Shown here: one piece after another, positions 58,801-64,000 of the stretch
Layout: every line of letters begins with the position of its first letter
Position numbering within the stretch: the first letter of the stretch is position 1
NCBI GenBank assembly: GCA_022828595.1
Contig: JAKGHH010000004.1
Coordinates: 55,454,422-55,518,421, forward strand
From: Nelumbo lutea
Taxonomy: Eukaryota > Streptophyta > Magnoliopsida > Proteales > Nelumbonaceae
Direction of reading: 5' to 3'
DNA length: 64,000 bases
Translations under genes and position numbers: made by a program
The notes under the pieces: generated by a model
What the model saw: only the letters and a program-made list of their open reading frames with translations
What the model was told of the DNA's origin: nothing
The model's database searches: none

Positions 58801-61800
58801 TTCCTTGGGGAAGCATGGCACCACCAGTGTGTGCATGATTCAATTGTTTGTGTTGTGATATTGTGTTCCCCTTTTTGGTTGATATGGTGATTCTGTTACT
58901 TGATGTGCATGTAGCCAGAATGGTTGTTGTTTAACTTTTTTCTTGTGGCTTGTAGAATGCACATACAGGTTGAAAATTCTCTCACTGGCATCCCATCTAG
59001 TGCCCTAGCAACATATTCCAACTTATGGCATGCAAGCAATGGATTTGATTTACCAAAGGAATCTGGCATGATGACTGGCACAGTGAACTCAAGTTCTAAA
59101 GAGGTAACACACCATGGATTAAGTACTCCTAGAAGTTCTGAGGAGACAGACTTGAGCTCCAAACTTAAAGGAAAGCTTTGGAGTTATAATAATGTAACCC
59201 TTAGATTACCATCTCAGAATATAAGAGAGATGTTTCTGCAGTCTCTAAGAGAGTTTATTTTACATAAGAAAGGTGTACTTGAGGAGGGTTGGCATGTTGA
59301 ATTTAAACAATGTATGGGCAAATGTGATGCCTTTGCAGTTTATTGTGCTCCGGATGGAAAGAAGTTTGAGTCAATGTTAGATGTTGCCTGTCATCTTGGA
59401 TTGGTATCAAATATTAGCTCTATGGAAGTTGAGGATAGAAGTGATGGCTTTGCTTCAGTGCCGAAAGGATTGAATTTGCGCAGAAAAAAGGAGTTAGCAA
59501 GACTTTCAGGATTGAATAGTTTCACAGAAAACCAAGAACCTTCAAGAAATGGCTGTGGTAGGGAGCCCTCATCAGAATATGAGGTTGTGAAAATTTCAGC
59601 ATGCGACTTGGGGAGTAATATGAGAATTACAGAACCTGAGGCAGAGGGTGATTGTAGCAACAGGTCCCAACAACCTAGAGTAAGTAAATTATAAATGATT
59701 ATTTAATGTTTAGATTTTCTTTGTTCTATCTTATTTTCTGCTGTTACAATAATTTTTCTGATTATATTCTAGTTCAGTAGTTTGTTACATAAGTTTTTTA
59801 ATCTTTTTCTTTGTGCTTGATTGTTGACACTCCTTACAGTTCCAGGATGGACTTCCAGTTCAGTATGAAGATTTCTTTGTTCTTTCTTTGGGTGATATTG
59901 ATGCCCGACCTTCATATCATGACACTAGCCAGATTTGGCCTGTAGGTTATAGCTCCTGTTGGCACGACAAGATTACTGGGTCTATTTTCATGTGCGATGT
60001 GTTGGATGGTGGTACCTTTGGACCTATTTTTAGGGTTCGAAGATGTCCATGCTCTACATCAACCATCCCTAATGGGTCAACAATCCTCTTGAGCCCAAGT
60101 CTTGGCAGATCTGATGCTAAAGAGAAAATAGAAAATGATACTTCTGCAACTTTTGGTATGGATTGTGATGATGATAACATTCAATTGATTCTCTCTGACC
60201 CTCGTGCACCTGGGGAATATGCCTTTTTTCCATACTTTGGAGATACCTCAAGTGAATCTTGTGATTTTCAAACACTAAATGGTTTGCCATCACAATCCAC
60301 TTGCCTTTTAGAAAAGTCTGAAAGACTCTTCTCCAAGCATTTACAGCTGGGGGATGAAATTGGTCAGTTTGTGGTAGAAGGAAGATCATCTTCTTCTGTG
60401 TGGGGGATGGTTTCTCAGACTCTCATTGATGCTTGCCATGAAATCTACAATAAAAAAGGCAGGCTTTATTTTTTCTGTAATCATGATTTAGATGGAGTCT
60501 GCTCATCACATTTAGATGTTGAGGATTCAAAAAGTAGATATAATCTTGGTCCATTGGAAAAATTTTGCAGCTTGTTGGGTCCTGTTGACATCCCATCTGT
60601 AATTCAGAATGAAAATGAGTTTGAGACTTCATGGAGATCACTGTCAAAATGGTTGAACCAGGACAGATTTGGACTAGATATGGAATTTGTGCAGGAAATC
60701 ATTGAAAAGCTTCCTGGAGTTCATGCATGCTCACAGTATGAATTTCTGGATAAAAGGAATTACTTGTCAACACCTCTAACGGTTGGTAGTGGTTGTCTTC
60801 TGGCTAAAAGGAAGGGCCACGTGCAAGGTTTTGAAGAAGGCTTAGATGGGTTATTTAGACAATACAAAAGACCCAGGAAGCAAGGTATGGTTGACTCTGG
60901 TATGGATCATCACCATCCTCGTGGCAAACTTTTGAGCTCTAGGCTTCCGGCAGAGCTCATTGGTGATGTTCTTCAGGTATGTAATATCATTGCCATTATA
61001 GCGGGGTATCCTGCAATACTTTTAGTCATTATGCAAGCAGGGGAGCCAGAAAATTTTCTTTTTTTTCCTTTTTTTTGGTTGGGAAACGCTAAGGAAATAC
61101 ATTACTTAAGGTTAATGTTTATCGTATAATTTAGTTAATTGCTATAAATTAGTTATATCATTAGTTTCCATTTTAATTATGTTCACATTATAATTAATTA
61201 ATATGAAATCCAAGTTACATTTTGACAATTTAGCAATTAATATTGTCTTTTACTCATTACTGACTTTGTCATCCTGTAGTTATCATTATAAGAATAATAT
61301 TGATTTTTTTAAGTCATTAGTTGTTACATGCTTTTTTTAGCTATTTATTTATTGTTTATGTTTGGTATAAGCATTAGCTAATCGACTAAAATACTTAATA
61401 AGCTTTCAACAGTTGGACTTCTATTCTTTAATATTTTAGTAGTTTCTACTTATGTTTAAGAATGAAATGAAGAACAAGCTCATTAATTAATGGACTAAGG
61501 CGAGGTATGGACGTGGGTGCTATGTGTTGTCTATGTAGTTTGGCTTTGTAGTCCATTCACCACTTGTTACTTCACTACCCCTTTACCTACCAGATCTGGT
61601 GCCACTTTTTTAGGGTATTTCAGGTCCAATGGGTCTTTCATCACTCATTAACTGAGCTGTTATCTTCTTGGAGAATGGGTCTATTTTCAACCAAAGGAAA
61701 GTTCTTATTGGAAGTGTATTCCCTTTTCTATATGCTAGATAGTGTGGAAGGTGCAGAATTGTAGATTTTTTTAGGCCAAATCTGTTCCATTGGAAGTGGT

Positions 61801-63795
61801 CATTAGCAAGATGGAATATACTCTGAAAAGATGGGTTGGTCTTTCAAGGTTTTTTGAGGGAATTCCGAGCTAGTCATTTTACTGATCATTGGTCATATCT
61901 TATATTTTGATTTCTATGTACAGGAGCTGAATGTTTATATTTTGTGTATATATACAAGTATACTTGTAGTACATGTTTGAGGGCTTCTCGCATTAATGCA
62001 ATCATTTTTACTATTTATCAAAAAATTAATGGGCTATAAATGGCATTTTTACAATAAAAAGGAAAGAGGACTAAAGATGGAGAGATCCTTGCGATGAAAA
62101 CTTAGTGGTGGAAGGTGGCACACAACTGTGGGCTGGATGAGGAATAATCTGCTGAGAACCAGTTTTGGAGGCAATAGCTTCTTTCAGCTGGGTCCTTAGT
62201 TAAGCAAATGATGTTTCTGATGTTCTATCAAGAAAAGGAGTTAGCAGACACTTACTGAGAAACATACCCATGAAATTACAAATTGTGCTCTTAGACTGGG
62301 GCCTGCAGTTACAACTTGAGGGGGTAGCAATGTGTCTGACAATGTTTTCACTTTTTGGGAGGTCATTGTATTACTCAGTTTCTGTATCTTTTGTACTAAT
62401 CTTTATTATTCTTGTTTCTGACTCATTACATTCAAATCCATAACTAGTAAAAAGATACAGGAAATGATAATTTTTTAATCTAATATATTTATTAATGTAG
62501 GTTGAAATTCCTATAATTGCTCTAACAAATCTATTAACAGAGTGTCCAAATTTGTTAATCTCTAACCACCGATAAACACTGCTATTTATTTCATTACATT
62601 GTGGATAAATTCAATAATAAAAATAAGATTGAAAGGATTTTTGCAAAATGCAAATAATAACTTACCAAAGTGGGTAATGAATATCCATGATATAATCATG
62701 ATACTTATTGAAGACTGTGTTATAACTGAATACACTCTGATTGTTGACAACACTTGACTCATTTTTTTCATTTTTGTATCAATCACCACACCCTTCCCAC
62801 CATGTATTCATGTTTGCAGAGATCTCATTTCCCCCCTTTTATTTAAGGAGATTTTGTTTAAAAAGACACTGCCTTGGAGAAATCATGCTGTTCTAGATGA
62901 GATTTGGGAAAGTTTAGAAGAAAGTGGAGCAAATTCAGGGGCATACCTAATATTCATTGTAAAATCTAGTTAGGGAATGTGTATACCTCGGGGAATTGTA
63001 TATATTGAGTAATTAGGACACAAATGTAAGTAGTGGAAAAAGGTTCAAGTCAACTTAGGTATGTGTGTTACTTATGTTATTGCTACTTATATTTTTCTGT
63101 TTCTATTTGTTCAGGTATACGAGTTACTGTGGCGATTCTATGATATTCTGGGTCTAAGGGAACCATTGTCATTCCATGAACTTGAGGAAGAACTTATAAA
63201 TCCATGGTTCGACAACTCAAATTTTCTTGAAAAGTTAGAAAAGGAAATTCAGGAAACTAGAGATCTAAGTTTACATACAAGTGGAAATACCTTATCCCCA
63301 AGTACTAAACCTGATTGCATGGTTCCTGGGGAAAATGCACATGCATTCATTAAAATGGAAACTGAATCAATGAAGGAAGCAGCCCAAGCTAGGCTGGCAT
63401 CTCGAACTTATAATAGATGCACAGGTGTTGCTTTGACAAAGGCTCATAGTGCTCTGCTGAAAGTGCTAGTTGGTGAGCTACAGTCCAGAGTTGCAGCACT
63501 TATAGATCCAAGTTTTGATGCTGGAGAATCAAAACCAAGGCGGGGAAGAAAGAAAGATACCGATAGCTCAGTTCTGATGAAAAAAACTAAGATTGATATG
63601 CTTCCAATTAATGTACTAACTTGGCCAGAATTAGCTCGTAGATATATTTTAGTTGTGTTGTCCATGGATGGTAACCTTGATTCTGCAGAGATTAGCATCC
63701 GTGAAGGGGGAAAGGTTTTTCGCTGCTTGCATGGTGATGGTGGAGTGCTTTGTGGCTCACTTACTGGAGTGGCGGGAATGGAAGCAGATGCATTG
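52898..63795 (+). CDS. MBD9: MBD9, methyl-CpG-binding-domain chromatin protein (5' part, truncated by window)
   Basis: Exons 52898-53376, 58956-59679, 59840-60976 and 63115-63795 have GT-AG borders and join in frame to give 1007 residues; the last donor (GTGAGATT) shows the gene continues past the window. The Arabidopsis protein is about 2,180 residues. Domains: SIDLNEIP motif (23-30); PHD finger C66, C69, C81, C84, H89, C92, C108, C111; MBD (about 265-310, GWHVEFKQ and APDGKKFESMLDVACHLGL); FYRN (about 412-470) and FYRC-like region (about 540-610); DDT at the exon 3-4 join (VYELLWRFYDILGLREPLSF); basic KPRRGRKK; WHIM-like WPELARRYILVVLSMDG. MBD9 is a nuclear chromatin factor tied in Arabidopsis to SWR1/H2A.Z deposition and flowering. 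Intron 1 is 5.6 kb with LINE debris. The start is the only in-frame ATG before the conserved block. Confidence 0.92.
54300..54525. repeat. (CT)n microsatellites in MBD9 intron 1
   Basis: CT runs at 54316-54333 and, longer, at 54482-54522 with one interruption. Confidence 0.85.
55015..55750. mobile_element. L1-type LINE 3' piece with 5' inversion
   Basis: On the minus strand, 55145 down to about 55015 reads NRLNNEDRSTFSCKKVWHSG and PKVALMVWLTDLGKYLT. On the plus strand, 55325-55745 reads LTGDNLVRKYMLLDSTNCVL, the Cys/His zinc-binding RT domain (HLLLIC) and MFSWLAGNTLFKDRN. In plant L1 ORF2 the first block lies directly before the second, so the upstream part is inverted relative to the rest. 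It lies in MBD9 intron 1. Stops and frameshifts show it is dead. Confidence 0.65.
55751..57090 (+). mobile_element. L1-type LINE reverse transcriptase core fragment
   Basis: Plus strand, broken frames: FHAIANGRRRKSLITSL, EIKEAVFSMDRSKALRSDGF, LALIPKKIGANHPEEFRPIS, QGAFIQDRQINDQILIASE, KMDLEKAYDLVDWEF, then GGRIILIKSTLANLSLHYLS and GGLGIGNVRVKNMALLSKW. These are the RT fingers and palm, through to the start of the C-terminal region. The catalytic YADD segment is missing (a deletion near 56600-56650 joins the palm to a downstream part). A G run sits at 57033. Confidence 0.8.
57590..58020 (-). mobile_element. LINE-associated RNase H-like fragment
   Basis: The minus strand reads LHLVEIEGDSILLIDWLQSG, the V-E-GDS-L-I-W block of RNase H domains found in plant LINEs and orphan RVT_3 proteins, with stops on both sides. 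A LADTLAKQG-like block follows nearer 57700. It lies in MBD9 intron 1, opposite to the RT core fragment. Confidence 0.55.
61540..62030 (+). mobile_element. LINE 3' end fragment in MBD9 intron 3
   Basis: LLLHYPFTYQIWCHFFRVF and WVFHHSLTELLSSWRMGLF match the end of the zinc-binding RT region of L1 elements. A noncoding tail follows, with GCATTAATGCAATCATTTTT near 61990. The remainder of the intron (60977-63114) shows no gene. Confidence 0.6.
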
Positions 63796-64000
63796 GTGAG
63801 ATTGTATCACAATTTTCTTCTCTATTTCACTGTATTAATTGCAAAATTTTTTCTAAGTTTCTTATGGAAAAATTGTACTGTTTATATTCTTCATTGCCTT
63901 GCTTATTTTTATTTTCTTATGACTCCGGCATATGTTTAACTGTCAGCTTGAAGCCAGATATATCTATATGGAATTGTACATTGTTCTTGAAGCCATATGT

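Overview
The window is nuclear DNA of a flowering plant. The genes have GT-AG introns of 3-6 kb packed with LINEs, the background is AT-rich, and there are many MITEs, Mutator-like elements, Helitrons and Ty3/gypsy LTRs. The gene set (family-1 UGT, ATL-type RING protein, HEAT/ARM protein, MBD9) fits a dicot or early-diverging angiosperm. I cannot name the species.

Four host genes can be supported. (1) 14315-15730, minus: an intronless UGT90A-type glycosyltransferase. (2) 19179-19736, minus: an ATL-type RING-H2 E3 ligase with a leader intron. (3) 25226-32883, minus: a 328-residue HEAT/ARM-repeat protein in five coding exons plus a leader exon near 36511-36640. (4) 52898 to the right edge, plus: the 5' part of MBD9 (PHD, MBD, FYRN/FYRC, DDT), cut off after exon 4. 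Genes 3 and 4 are transcribed divergently. As I recall, their Arabidopsis counterparts (At3g01450 and At3g01460) are also neighbours, so the 16-kb gap here would be mobile-element expansion of a conserved pair.

Region by region: 1-2000 holds a decayed minus-strand retroelement or pararetrovirus-like gag/coat remnant. 2200-3140 holds foldback elements and a Tourist-like MITE. 4053-6422 is a GC-rich, internally deleted Ty3/gypsy element on the minus strand with a minisatellite in its LTR. 6621-8704 is a Pack-MULE with a perfect 9-bp target duplication carrying a broken HSP101 (ClpB) fragment. 8720-14240 is AT-rich spacer with MITEs. 16842-17357 is a solo gypsy LTR with a 5-bp target duplication. 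36.7-52.6 kb is the divergent spacer. At its centre is a three-level nest: a hAT-type MITE (8-bp duplication) split by a Helitron, itself split by a second Pack-MULE (9-bp duplication) carrying an O-fucosyltransferase fragment with an internal inverted copy.

The introns of both large genes contain L1-type LINE pieces. MBD9 intron 1 also has an apparent twin-priming inversion and LINE domains in scrambled order. I saw no tRNA or rRNA gene, organelle insertion or CRISPR array. Splice sites and domains were read by eye; family assignments are from memory.
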